A stretch of DNA of 49,615 bases. Origin: SIG78 sp045585955. GTDB taxonomy: Bacteria > Verrucomicrobiota > Lentisphaeria > Victivallales > Victivallaceae. Below, in pieces: positions 38,928 to 47,132 of this stretch. The stretch covers positions 1 to 49,615 of the forward strand of contig JAZMZK010000129.1 of the NCBI GenBank assembly GCA_045585955.1, in the 5' to 3' direction. Position 1 is the first letter of the stretch, and each line of letters opens with the position of its first letter. The position numbers and the translations under genes were made by a program. The notes beneath the pieces are model-generated. The model was not told the origin of the DNA. It made no database searches and saw only the letters and a list, made by a program, of their open reading frames with translations.

Positions 38928-40898
38928 TTATTGTTGGTCGTTGTTGCTATAATATACACTCTTCCTGCCATATTGCCAAATTCCGGGCAGTCTGGCAAGC
39001 AGAAACAATCCCCAGACCGGCAATAACGGTATATTGCCAAGCCAGAGCACTGCAATCAGCCATCCGGCGAACAGCATGCCCAGAAAAACTGCGCAGAGCA
39101 ACTGCCGTTCAGTACCGACAGCTGCCGGCTGCAGTGATGGCATTGCTCCGGTAAGTGCGACTGCTTGCAGCATTATAATTACCATCAGAAAGTTGTACGA
39201 ATCATTACATAAAAACACCGGTAAGACCAGCAGTCCGGTTACTGCCGCCCAAATACCGCCGCATTTCCATTTAGTCAGTAAAAAGACAAAAGTTCCTGCC
39301 GCCGATGCCAGAAAAATCGTGTAGGCTCCGCTGTAGACCAGCAGCAGCGAAAGACTCAATAAAAACACCCCCATCCCGGAAAAACCATTTTCGATCGCAT
39401 TAAAACAGCTGTACATGGTGCTGCGGCGTTCGCCGAACAGCCGGATCACTCTCCACACAACCGCTGCCGCTGCTCCGAACAGCCACCACCACCAGCTGCC
39501 GCAAAGTTGATTGGTTCCATACGCTATATGTTCTTCTGAACCAGCTGCCGGGTAATCTTTGAGCCATTCGCTGTTGGAATAAACGATTTCAAACATTTCC
39601 GGATTTATATTTGCAGAACTACTGAAAGTCTGCTGCATTTTTTTGCTGATGCTTTTCAGCGATAAATCCACCGGGTGATGACTGAACACCCACAATTCGC
39701 CGGAGCCGGGTAAAATCCCTGAACAGGCAAAATTTTCGTGCATAAAGTTGAAAACTGCCGGATTTTTCAGCAAGTCTGCCGGTATTGCTGCGATTCCGTT
39801 GGGGTGCAGTATATCGCCTGCAATATATTTCAGCCAGCGTTGCAGAAAATAGGGATATGGATTTTCCGGCAAAGCTGTTATCAGAAGTATGTCAGCAGAT
39901 TTATGGGGCAGTTCACTGGTCGGGCGGTTGGGCAGTATTTGCGAAAATAAATGATTGTTCCATTTGAATTCCCGGGAATAGATCGTTTCCGGAACCCGGT
40001 GATGCCGGAGCCTGGCTTCTGTATGATTTTTCAGCAATCCCGGCAGCACGGAGGTTGCCGGTGCAATCAGTTGGATTGCTGAAACAGTATTTTCCGGCAA
40101 ACTTAACAGCGGCAGTACTGCCGACTGTATTTTTTCATCGGTTCTGTCGGCGGCCAGCAATTTGCCCCGGGGCGTATAATAGCCGTATCTGCCGGATTTT
40201 TCCTGCAAAATGAATCGTCTGCCGTTACAGGTCGTATTGGTTTTGCTCCACAGTTTTTCCGGATGATTTTTGAATGTCTTGGGCGGTGGGGAAAATACCG
40301 GAACCGTGTAAAAGCTGCCCCATGCTCCAGTTAGCAGCAGCAGGCGCCACAACCACTTTTTCCGGGATTTGCCGTATTGAGTCAGCGGCGAAGCAAAAGC
40401 CCAACTCAACAGCAGAAAAATTGCTGAATAAAAGAAAAGAGTTTCCATCCATGCCAACCGCGAATAAATACCGGCAGTAAACCAAATCGCGGCAGCTGCA
40501 AAACCGCCGGCAGTAAAACACAAACGATCAAAAAAAGTATAGCTTGTGGAAACAAAACTGTGGGCGATCAGGGCTGTTGATAGTGCTGAAACTGCAATCC
40601 CGGTACTTGCGGCAGCTAACCCGTTGCCGCAGCAGATGGCGACTCCGCCGGCAGCCAGAGTATAAAGCAAAGCTGAAGCCGCAATGGCAGGATAGTATAT
40701 TGGCGCTGCTCTGCGGATAAAAATTGCCGTCTGGCAAAAAATATACGCCGTTGTTGACCAGATGATTCCGCCCAGACACAATGCCGGAAGCGGTTCAAGC
40801 ACTCCGTCAGAAAGTTTGAAAAAGGCGGCAATACTGTTGCCGCCAAGTACAAAACCCGGCAGCATAAAAAATATTGTTATGCGCCAAAGGTTTTTCAT
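38928..40898 (-). CDS. membrane protein with degenerate spermidine-synthase-like domain
   Basis: A 656-residue protein. Six to seven membrane helices (1-215) precede a soluble domain (about 225-460) and six more helices (470-650). The soluble part follows the layout of spermidine synthases (FILQEKSGRYGYYTPRGKLL, later ADILLITALPENPYPYFLQRW and ILHPNGIAAI) but the SAM-binding glycine motif is lost (LIAPATSVLP). Membrane-fused SpeE-like proteins occur in PVC bacteria and are mostly uncharacterised. This copy is probably not a methyl- or aminopropyl-transferase. It starts directly after the stop of the MarC gene, so the two are one operon. Confidence 0.65.
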   Translation of the reverse strand: MKNLWRITIFFMLPGFVLGGNSIAAFFKLSDGVLEPLPALCLGGIIWSTTAYIFCQTAIFIRRAAPIYYPAIAASALLYTLAAGGVAICCGNGLAAASTGIAVSALSTALIAHSFVSTSYTFFDRLCFTAGGFAAAAIWFTAGIYSRLAWMETLFFYSAIFLLLSWAFASPLTQYGKSRKKWLWRLLLLTGAWGSFYTVPVFSPPPKTFKNHPEKLWSKTNTTCNGRRFILQEKSGRYGYYTPRGKLLAADRTDEKIQSAVLPLLSLPENTVSAIQLIAPATSVLPGLLKNHTEARLRHHRVPETIYSREFKWNNHLFSQILPNRPTSELPHKSADILLITALPENPYPYFLQRWLKYIAGDILHPNGIAAIPADLLKNPAVFNFMHENFACSGILPGSGELWVFSHHPVDLSLKSISKKMQQTFSSSANINPEMFEIVYSNSEWLKDYPAAGSEEHIAYGTNQLCGSWWWWLFGAAAAVVWRVIRLFGERRSTMYSCFNAIENGFSGMGVFLLSLSLLLVYSGAYTIFLASAAGTFVFLLTKWKCGGIWAAVTGLLVLPVFLCNDSYNFLMVIIMLQAVALTGAMPSLQPAAVGTERQLLCAVFLGMLFAGWLIAVLWLGNIPLLPVWGLFLLARLPGIWQYGRKSVYYSNNDQQ

Positions 40899-41501
40899 TT
40901 ATTTGAGAAAATTCTTGATACCGTCAAAAATACATTGAGCAGAAAGAGCCGCCAGCATAAGCCCGGTGACTTTGCTCAAGATCTGAATGCCGTTGCGTTT
41001 GAGGATCTGCTCAAGCTTTTCAGCCATCAAAAGCACCACCCCCAGCAGTGCTACCGCAGCAACGATCCCAAATGATATAGCTATACGCACTGTCATAGCT
41101 CCACCTTCAGCCCCCATAACCAGCATGGCACCGATGGTGCCGGGACCGACGATGGTGGGCAGTGCCAGTGGCACAACAGTTATATCCTGCGACTCTTCAG
41201 TAACTTTTTTGGCATTACTGCCGGTTGGCCCGTTCACCAGAGCAATGGCAGTCAGCATCAGTACCAGCCCGGCACCGATACGGAAGGCATCGATGGTTAT
41301 ACCCAGCACCATAAAGAGATATTCGCCGAACCAGTAGATCAAAAGAGTTATAACGATCACCGCCAAAGTAGTTTTGATCGCAGTTTTGCGGCGGCGTTTA
41401 TTATCGTAATCAGCGGTGTAGCTCAAGAACATGGACAACGCAAAAAACGGTGTCAGCAGAAAAAACACTTTGATCAGCACGGCAACAAATGTTGAAATCA
41501 T
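40899..41501 (-). CDS. MarC family membrane protein
   Basis: A 200-residue integral membrane protein with six helices and the family landmarks DITVVPLALPTIVGPGTIG near residue 100 and GLMLAALSAQCIFDGIKNF at the end. MarC-family function is not settled, in spite of the old link to antibiotic resistance. The ATG at 41501 has GAGGTAAAAAAG ahead, better than the longer in-frame start at 41543. Its TAA is followed directly by the ATG of the 656-residue gene. Confidence 0.9.
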   Translation of the reverse strand: MISTFVAVLIKVFFLLTPFFALSMFLSYTADYDNKRRRKTAIKTTLAVIVITLLIYWFGEYLFMVLGITIDAFRIGAGLVLMLTAIALVNGPTGSNAKKVTEESQDITVVPLALPTIVGPGTIGAMLVMGAEGGAMTVRIAISFGIVAAVALLGVVLLMAEKLEQILKRNGIQILSKVTGLMLAALSAQCIFDGIKNFLK

Positions 41502-41692
41502 CTTTTTTACCTCATAAATATTTGTTTTAACAACATAACACATTTAATTTAACTTGTTTTTACTGTATTACAAGTATTTTAAAGAATTTTCACCGGTTTC
41601 AACATTTGTTTTTTTACAAATATGTACAAAAATATTATATGCAGTGTTGTTTTTTTGCAAAAGTGCGTTAAATTATAGATTGCAAACAGTAT

Positions 41693-41775
41693 GCACGGCT
41701 GGTGGAATTGGCAGACACAAAGGACTTAGGATCCTTCGCTTCGGCGTGCGGGTTCGACTCCCGCGCCGTGTACCA
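41693..41775 (+). tRNA. tRNA-Leu (anticodon TAG)
   Basis: Class II tRNA with a variable arm: acceptor GCACGGC/GCCGTGT, anticodon stem AGGA.. around loop CTTAGGA giving TAG for CUA codons, variable arm CGCTTCGGCG, T arm GCGGGTTCGACTCCCGC, encoded CCA. Confidence 0.95.
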
Positions 41776-41821
41776 TTCTATCTTTCCCATGCCGGAATAA
41801 TGCAGAGAGTTTGAGGAAAGC

Positions 41822-41864
41822 AAAAAAAAGCTGCTGTACTTTTGGGGAAAATACAGCAGCTTTT
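41822..41864 (-). terminator. terminator of the small heat-shock operon
   Basis: AAAAGCTGCTGTA and TACAGCAGCTTTT pair perfectly; on the minus strand an eight-T tract follows the stem, just after the stop at 41878. Confidence 0.9.
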
Positions 41865-41877
41865 GTGTTGGCAGAGC

Positions 41878-42231
41878 TTATGCTACCGGTACCTTGAATG
41901 GTTTTACATGTTCTGCTTTGGGCAGATTCAAGGTCAGAATACCATCCTTTACTTCGGCGGTGATCTTGCTTACATCCACGGCCCGGGAGAGTCTGAACAC
42001 TCTTTTGTAGAGCACCGGGCGTTTGTTTTTGCGCAAGGTACTGGCACATTCAACAGAGAGAATATTGTTTTCGACTTCAGCTTTTACCGAGGTTGAATTG
42101 CAGCCGGGTACTTCAAAGTACATATTGTAACAATCGCTTTCTTCGGTTATATCTACCGGCGGCATGATTTCAATATTTTCTTCGGCTGCGGCAGGGGTAT
42201 CGGCAACACATTTGCTTAATTCGCTGGTCAT
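41878..42231 (-). CDS. small heat-shock protein (Hsp20), downstream copy
   Basis: A 117-residue alpha-crystallin-domain chaperone: residues 25-112 hold the beta sandwich (PPVDITEESDCYNMYFEVPG, then VDVSKITAEVKDGILTLNLPKAE). The N-terminal arm is short. It follows the other Hsp20 gene by nine bases, so they form an operon. The final residues (PFKVPVA) are a C-terminal tail without the usual IXI motif. It holds unfolding proteins for ClpB/DnaK. Confidence 0.92.
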   Translation of the reverse strand: MTSELSKCVADTPAAAEENIEIMPPVDITEESDCYNMYFEVPGCNSTSVKAEVENNILSVECASTLRKNKRPVLYKRVFRLSRAVDVSKITAEVKDGILTLNLPKAEHVKPFKVPVA

Positions 42232-42240
42232 AAAATCACC

Positions 42241-42696
42241 TCACTTTACTTCGATTTTGCTGGTATGGGGGCAGCTGCAATTTTCCCGGGGGATGCTTAC
42301 GGTCAGAATCCCATCTTTATAGCTTGCCGCAGCTTCAGCGCTTTTTATATTATCCGGCAGGCGTACACTCTGGAAATACTCGCTGTGTATGCGTTCGTTG
42401 CGCAGCATTTTTTTGCCTTTGCAGCGGCAATGGTTGTTTTCGGTGTGTTCGGTGCGGACGATCAGAAAATCGTTTTCGATTTCCACATTGATCGCTTCTT
42501 TGCAAACTCCGGGCAGGGCAAAGCGTACTGTGGCGGCACTGTCGCTTACGGTAATATCCGGATGGATGTAATCATCCAATTCCGAACGCATTTCTTCCCC
42601 GTTCAGCAGGTCAAGTTTGCCCATTACCGAGTCAAACATACTGTCCCACCGGCGCATTGACGGCAGGAGTGAGTGTTTTTTGAGGCTGTTTAACAT
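42241..42696 (-). CDS. small heat-shock protein (Hsp20), upstream copy
   Basis: A 151-residue alpha-crystallin-domain chaperone with an N-terminal arm (RRWDSMFDSVMGKLDLL) and the domain from about residue 45 to 135 (HPDITVSDSAATVRFALPG, VRLPDNIKSAEAAASYKDGILTVSIP). Several Cys/His residues sit in the loop NNHCRCKGKK and near the C-terminus (NCSCPH), so redox or zinc control is possible. AAGGAG precedes the ATG. No CIRCE or sigma-32 box was found upstream. Confidence 0.92.
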   Translation of the reverse strand: MLNSLKKHSLLPSMRRWDSMFDSVMGKLDLLNGEEMRSELDDYIHPDITVSDSAATVRFALPGVCKEAINVEIENDFLIVRTEHTENNHCRCKGKKMLRNERIHSEYFQSVRLPDNIKSAEAAASYKDGILTVSIPRENCSCPHTSKIEVK

Positions 42697-42865
42697 AAAA
42701 ACTCCTTCTTTTTACGCAGAACAAATCAGCTTGTCTGCAAAAAATTGGAGCGGTTGCGGCAAATATTTGTTCAATATTTTTCAATATCTCTTGTTTGCAG
42801 CTGATTGGATAACTGCTGTTTGGCTGTTTTTATCAGAAAATAGTTGAAAAATTTCAGTGCGGCAG

Positions 42866-42893
42866 TTGCAATATTTATGAACTGTGTTATATT
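42866..42893 (+). promoter_or_regulatory. sigma-70-type promoter of rpsO
   Basis: TTGCAA (42866-42871), a 16-base spacer and TATATT (42888-42893). Transcription would start near 42900, at the first leader hairpin. Confidence 0.55.
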
Positions 42894-42902
42894 AAACAAA
42901 AT

Positions 42903-42975
42903 GCGTTTTCCGTAAAAACGCTTCCGGTGGTAACTTTAGTGGTTATTTGTCCAACCATTACTGCCGCTGCCGGAG
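42903..42975 (+). promoter_or_regulatory. rpsO: folded rpsO leader, possible S15 autoregulation site
   Basis: Hairpin GCGTTTT/AAAACGC (42903-42921), hairpin TAGTGGTT/AACCATTA (42937-42960), and pairing of CTTCCGG (42921-42927) with CCGGAG (42970-42975), which would hide the ribosome site of rpsO. S15 commonly represses its own translation through such leaders, with different folds in different phyla. Confidence 0.45.
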
Positions 42976-42983
42976 ATTGAAAA

Positions 42984-43277
42984 ATGGAAAAAATGAAAGG
43001 AATGGACAAAATGAGCATGGCTCCCAAAGCAGAAACTATTGCCAAGTTCGCCCGTAAAGATGGTGATACCGGCAGCCCCGAAGTGCAGATCGCTCTGATG
43101 ACTGCACGCATTCAGCACCTGACTGAACACCTGAAGCGCAACCGCAAGGATTACAGCACCCAGACCGGTTTGTTGGCTCTGGTGAACCGTCGCAAAAAGC
43201 TTCTGGCATATCTTTCCCGTGAAAATCACGATCGCTATGTCAGTCTGTGTGCGGAACTTGGTATCCGCCGCAAGTAA
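42984..43277 (+). CDS. rpsO: 30S ribosomal protein S15
   Basis: S15 binds 16S rRNA early in small-subunit assembly. The conserved core is present (GDTGSPEVQIALMTARIQHLTEHLK, GLLALVNRRKKLLAYLSR, ending LGIRRK). Five in-frame ATGs lie within 33 bases: the first (42984) has CGGAG eight bases ahead and gives 97 residues; the one at 43011 has AAAGGA ahead and gives the usual 88 residues, so it may be the true start. pnp does not follow, unlike in many bacteria. Confidence 0.97.
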   Translation: MEKMKGMDKMSMAPKAETIAKFARKDGDTGSPEVQIALMTARIQHLTEHLKRNRKDYSTQTGLLALVNRRKKLLAYLSRENHDRYVSLCAELGIRRK

Positions 43278-43297
43278 TTGCTGGAACAGCATTTGTC

Positions 43298-43331
43298 AGC
43301 ACTTGGTCTGTAAAAGGCCAGGTGCTTTTTT
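43298..43331 (+). terminator. terminator after rpsO
   Basis: A 10-bp stem with GU pairs (GCACTTGGTC with GGCCAGGTGC) is followed by six T. Confidence 0.88.
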
Positions 43332-43357
43332 ATTGAACTTTAACATTCGGTCACTCC

Positions 43358-44395
43358 ATGAAGAACGATTTATTTTACCTTGCCAACCGGAATACAGCAG
43401 ATAATTCAGGCGGTATTTCCGGTATGTGTATCGATAAAAGCGGTAACATTTCAAAACAATTTTTCTTTGAACTTTACGGTACATCTTATCTGGCATATTC
43501 TGTTGACCGCAAAACGCTTTATGCCGCTTGTGCCGAAGGTAAAGCGGGGGCGGTTGCGGCATTCCGGATAAAGGCGGATGGGGCATTGGAATTTTTGAAC
43601 CGCTTGCCCAGTAATGGTGTTTCCACCTGTTATGTTGTTGCAGCGCCCGGAGGAAAATATCTTTATACTGCCAGCTATTTTACCTCCAACATCAGTGAGT
43701 TTTCCTTGAATGAAGATGGTTCGCTCAAGGCTTTGGAGCGGGTTTTGACTTTTTCCGGCAAAAGTGTGGATGCAAGACAGGAGTGTCCGCACCCGCATTT
43801 TGTCAACTTTACGCCCGATCGCACCCGATTGGCAGTGGTGGATTTGGGGTTGGATGAAATAAAACTCTTTGACTTTGATCCGGAAAAAGGGTTGCTTGAT
43901 GTAAATGCACCGGCGATCTTCAAAGTTGAACCCGCCGGTTCCGGCCCGCGGCATCTGGTTTTCAACAAAAGCGGCAATACGGCTTATCTGGTCAATGAGA
44001 TCGGCAATACAGTATCGGTTTTGAGTTTTGACGGAAAAACTTTCAGGTGCCGCCAGCTGATTTCCACTTTGCCGGAGGATTGCTCCTGTTACAGCAAAAC
44101 CGCAGCGATCCGACTTTCCGATAACGGAAAATATTTGTATATCTCCAACCGCGGTTACGATAGTATTGCGGTTTTCAATGTGTTGGAAAATGGTTTGCTG
44201 GAGCTCAACAGTATTGTACCCGCTGAAGGCGAGGGGCCCCGGGATATAAACTTTTTACCCGGCAATAAATACTTTGCCGCCGCCAATGAAATCGGCAATA
44301 ATACTGCATTTTTTGCCTACGACGAAAATACCGGCAAATTGACCTTTACCGGCGAAAAAATAAATATGCCGGGTGCTTTGGCGATTTACTGGTGA
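43358..44395 (+). CDS. lactonase-fold seven-bladed propeller protein
   Basis: A 345-residue protein of the YbhE/Pgl-like lactonase family (PF10282 type). Repeated propeller blades are visible as GKYLYTASYFTSNISEF, GPRHLVFNKSGNTAYLVNE and DNGKYLYISNRGYDSIAVF. The catalytic-site-like elements PHPHFVNFTPD near residue 146 and GEGPRDINF near residue 287 fit 6-phosphogluconolactonase-type members, but many relatives have other or unknown substrates. It has no signal peptide. Its stop codon lies in the left arm of a long inverted repeat that it shares with the convergent tsaC gene. Confidence 0.82.
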   Translation: MKNDLFYLANRNTADNSGGISGMCIDKSGNISKQFFFELYGTSYLAYSVDRKTLYAACAEGKAGAVAAFRIKADGALEFLNRLPSNGVSTCYVVAAPGGKYLYTASYFTSNISEFSLNEDGSLKALERVLTFSGKSVDARQECPHPHFVNFTPDRTRLAVVDLGLDEIKLFDFDPEKGLLDVNAPAIFKVEPAGSGPRHLVFNKSGNTAYLVNEIGNTVSVLSFDGKTFRCRQLISTLPEDCSCYSKTAAIRLSDNGKYLYISNRGYDSIAVFNVLENGLLELNSIVPAEGEGPRDINFLPGNKYFAAANEIGNNTAFFAYDENTGKLTFTGEKINMPGALAIYW

Positions 44396-44621
44396 AGCTC
44401 TGTTCCCAATAAGGGTCGGTACTTGAGGAGGGGGAAAAGACCTTTTGAGGAAAGGGCCTTTTCCCCCTCCTCAAACTCCACCCCTTTTTTCCAAACCTTT
44501 TACCGGCATTTATCTTTTTGCGAAGCAAAAAGATAAATGCCATTCAAATTTTGAAAAATATCTCAATGCACAGGTATATATGTCATTTTTTACTACCTAC
44601 CCGCATTGGGAACAGAGCTTC
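44394..44621. repeat. long inverted repeat bracketing copy B of the two-hairpin element
   Basis: GAAGCTCTGTTCCCAAT (44394-44410) and ATTGGGAACAGAGCTTC (44605-44621) are perfect 17-bp arms; pairing continues inward as GGGT/ACCC and GGTA/TACC. The arms overlap the last base pairs of two convergent genes and enclose the repeat at 44422-44541. Confidence 0.75.
44422..44541 (-). repeat. two-hairpin repeat, copy B
   Basis: Reverse-orientation counterpart of 10263-10384. Hairpin 1 is a perfect 17-bp stem (44505-44521 with 44525-44541), and hairpin 2 spans 44423-44474. The linker GGTTTGG..AAAAAGGGGTGGAG is shared. Here it lies between convergent genes, where it could act as a terminator. Confidence 0.85.
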
Positions 44622-45199
44622 TGGTAAAGAGCCTTTTTGATCGCTTCTTCAGTTATGGGACCATGCCGCAAGATACGGCAGGGTTTTTCGCAAGCATTTA
44701 CTACGGTGGAAGCTGCCGCATCGCTGGGCAATGTTCCGCCATCAATGACCAGGTCAACAGTTCCATGCAGTTCGGCAACTGCCGCTGCCGGAGTCAGAAC
44801 ATTGGGTCTGCCCGAAGCATTGGCGCTGGTGCTGGCAAGAGCTCTGCCATATTGCTCAAGCAGTTGGCGGATGAACTCATGGTCTGGTATGCGGATACCG
44901 ATGGTGGGGTATTTCCCGCAGCCGGGAGTAATTACGGTAATGGGCCCCGGAGCAAAAGTATCCAGCAGGATACGGGCTTGCGTGTTCAGCCGGGCGCCGA
45001 ACTTTTCCGCCATTTCAGCCGAGGCGGCAAACATGGCAAGCGGTTTATTTTCGCTTCTGCCTTTAAGTTCGTAAATGCGTTGGCGTGCCAAATCATCTTC
45101 CCAGTCGCAGACTAACCCGTATACGGTTTCGGTCGGGACTAAAACCACACCGCCGGGAGTGGATAATATTTCAATGGCTTTTTTCAGCAGATCATTCAT
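44597..45199 (-). CDS. tsaC: threonylcarbamoyl-AMP synthase (TsaC/YwlC)
   Basis: A 200-residue YrdC/Sua5-domain enzyme that makes threonylcarbamoyl-AMP for the t6A37 modification of ANN-decoding tRNAs. Family motifs: GGVVLVPTETVYGLVCD near residue 17, KGRSENKPLAMF near residue 46, TFAPGPITVI near residue 81, STSANASGRP near residue 123. Its last eight codons (QKLCSQCG) are encoded by the right arm of the inverted repeat at 44605-44621, so the C-terminus may have been altered by the repeat. It starts two bases after the symporter gene, so the two form an operon. Confidence 0.92.
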   Translation of the reverse strand: MNDLLKKAIEILSTPGGVVLVPTETVYGLVCDWEDDLARQRIYELKGRSENKPLAMFAASAEMAEKFGARLNTQARILLDTFAPGPITVITPGCGKYPTIGIRIPDHEFIRQLLEQYGRALASTSANASGRPNVLTPAAAVAELHGTVDLVIDGGTLPSDAAASTVVNACEKPCRILRHGPITEEAIKKALYQKLCSQCG

Positions 45200-45201
45200 T
45201 T

Positions 45202-46869
45202 TTATTCAGCTTTGACTGGTTCAGTTTCAGCTTTACGCTGTTTTTTGCGGTGCTTTTTCTTGTGTTTGATTTCTTTGTCTTTACTGCCCCGTTCCGTAAT
45301 TATCTCGCCCAGAAAAGCTGCGGTAAAAGCAATGATCCCGGCGGCAAAACCGAACACTGCACCATTGGTGAGCTGAAATTCAAATTCCGGAGCTGCAAGC
45401 TTTTCGGTAAAAGTTCCATTGATCCCCATACCGGCAATAAAAATGTAACCCAGCCAGACACAGGTCGATACGATCATAGTGCACCAAATCGTATTGCTTG
45501 AGGCTTTGGGAAAATAAATTGCTGCGATAACCGGAATAAACACCACCACCAGCTGGGATGACCAGCAACTGATCATAAGTGCGTAAATACTTTCCACCTT
45601 CATTGCCAGAAAAGTCGCTACAACCAGCAGCATTACCGTGGCTATACGGGTAAAAAGCAGTATACTTTTTTCTGAAGCCTGGGGCCGCAACGGGTATATA
45701 ACATTATTTACCAGCAAACTGGAAGCCGCTAAAAGTGAACTGTCAGCCGAACTCATAATTGCCGAAATCAATGCACTGATGAAAAGAGTCAACAATACCG
45801 GATGTATGGCACCCAAAACTCCGATCGCCACCCGCGGCAGCACCTGATTGCTCAAATTGGTTCCGCCCATAACTTCGGCTGTGATCCCCCATTTGGGGAG
45901 CAGTATCTTGGCTGCCAAACCGATGGTAATAGGGATCAATGCGATCATAAAATAAAGAAATCCGGACATGACCGAACTGGAAATAGCCACTCTGTCATCT
46001 TTGCTGGCAAGAGATCGCTGGATAAGGTCTTGGCCGACCATACAGCCCAGACCCATGATGATCCAGCTGCCGATGTAGTTGACAGTGTGCAGCGGCTTTC
46101 CCACAGCCTCCGCTGCCGGAGCCAGCGAGAGATCCACTGCCGGATTATTGATTACCGCACTCAAGCCACCTGCCAACTCAACCGCCCCGGGGACGATGAT
46201 CAGCAGTCCGGCTACGATCAGCACCACTTGCACTACATCAGTGATAGTTACAGCCCACATACCGCCGGTAACGGTGTAAAACAACACCACCGCAGCCCCG
46301 ATCATCCGGGCATAAAACAGATCGATCCCGGTCAGCAAATTAAGCAAAGTCCCCAGCCCCAGAACTTGCGCACCCAGCCAGCCGATGTACACTGGTATCA
46401 GCCAGAGCGAAGCGTAAATACCGGCATTTCTGCCATACTTTTTCTGAATTATATCTGTAACCGTCATGCAGTTGAGTTTGCGCAATGCTCCCACAATAAA
46501 AATCCCGGCAAGGATCAGACTTATTGAGGCTCCGAAGGGATCGGCAATAACATCCCGCAAGCTGCCGCTGTAAACTGTTGCCGATACCCCCATGCTTGAA
46601 CCGGCTCCAAACCAGGTGGCAAGCAAGGTGGCTGTTGCCATCCACAAGGGCAAGCGCCGCCCGGCAACGATAAAATCACCGAGATTCTTGACTTTTCTGC
46701 CGGAAAAGTAACCGATAGCCAACACCGTTGCCACATAAATACCAATGCCGATCCAGAGGATATTTCGGGTGGTCACATCCAGATTTATCATAGCTTCGCC
46801 TTCGGCGTTGAGCGCCGGAGCTGCCGATGCAATAACAAGTTGCGAAAGATTGATCATTGACGAATTCAT
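45202..46869 (-). CDS. sodium/solute symporter (SSS family)
   Basis: A 555-residue membrane transporter with about 13 helices and family features: GRKVKNLGDFIVAGRRLPLW near residue 55, ATWFGAGSSMG, and ALISAIMSSADSSLLAASSLLVNN in helix 8-9, the sodium-site region. The C-terminal tail is very Lys-rich (KKKHRKKQRK). The substrate is unknown: relatives carry sugars, proline, pantothenate or sialic acid. Starts at 46869, 46857 or further in (before MINLDVTTRN) are all possible; I use 46869, which follows AAGGAA closely. Confidence 0.88.
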   Translation of the reverse strand: MNSSMINLSQLVIASAAPALNAEGEAMINLDVTTRNILWIGIGIYVATVLAIGYFSGRKVKNLGDFIVAGRRLPLWMATATLLATWFGAGSSMGVSATVYSGSLRDVIADPFGASISLILAGIFIVGALRKLNCMTVTDIIQKKYGRNAGIYASLWLIPVYIGWLGAQVLGLGTLLNLLTGIDLFYARMIGAAVVLFYTVTGGMWAVTITDVVQVVLIVAGLLIIVPGAVELAGGLSAVINNPAVDLSLAPAAEAVGKPLHTVNYIGSWIIMGLGCMVGQDLIQRSLASKDDRVAISSSVMSGFLYFMIALIPITIGLAAKILLPKWGITAEVMGGTNLSNQVLPRVAIGVLGAIHPVLLTLFISALISAIMSSADSSLLAASSLLVNNVIYPLRPQASEKSILLFTRIATVMLLVVATFLAMKVESIYALMISCWSSQLVVVFIPVIAAIYFPKASSNTIWCTMIVSTCVWLGYIFIAGMGINGTFTEKLAAPEFEFQLTNGAVFGFAAGIIAFTAAFLGEIITERGSKDKEIKHKKKHRKKQRKAETEPVKAE

Positions 46870-47046
46870 TTCCTTATATTTCAGAATTACATTTATCAGA
46901 TTTTTTGCAAGCATTAAAAATAACGCCCATTTTTCAGATTGCAATTTTCAAAAAGCATCCAACATTAAATTTTTTGCAAAATTCTTCTCCTGATCGTTGA
47001 TTTGACAAAAAAAGTAAAAAAAGTGATTGCTGAAAAGTTAAAATAT

Positions 47047-47109
47047 TTGCAATTTTTAATAAGGGGGTTATCTTATAGATTTGGTTTAACTGTGCATGAG
47101 TGCACTCAT
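47047..47109 (+). promoter_or_regulatory. asd promoter region with perfect palindrome
   Basis: TTGCAA (47047-47052) and TATCTT (47069-47074) are a weak -35/-10 pair. The 14-bp perfect palindrome ATGAGTGCACTCAT (47096-47109) lies just before the ribosome site and is followed by T6; it may be an operator. No lysine or SAM riboswitch fits in this leader. Confidence 0.35.
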
Positions 47110-47132
47110 TTTTTATGAAAGGAAAGATAACT

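Larger units (their letters stand above)
42697..42983. other. divergent control region between hsp20 and rpsO
   Basis: AT-rich, about 290 bases, without a gene. The right half holds the rpsO promoter and folded leader (separate entries). I see no recognised heat-shock operator on the hsp20 side. Confidence 0.5.

Noticed and set aside
42697..42860. CIRCE or sigma-54 element before the hsp20 genes
   Set aside because: No TTAGCACTC-N9-GAGTGCTAA and no TGGCAC-N5-TTGC could be found on the minus strand.
46945..47132. Lysine or SAM riboswitch before asd
   Set aside because: The leader after the likely promoter is too short, and no conserved aptamer motifs are recognised; only a 14-bp palindrome is present.
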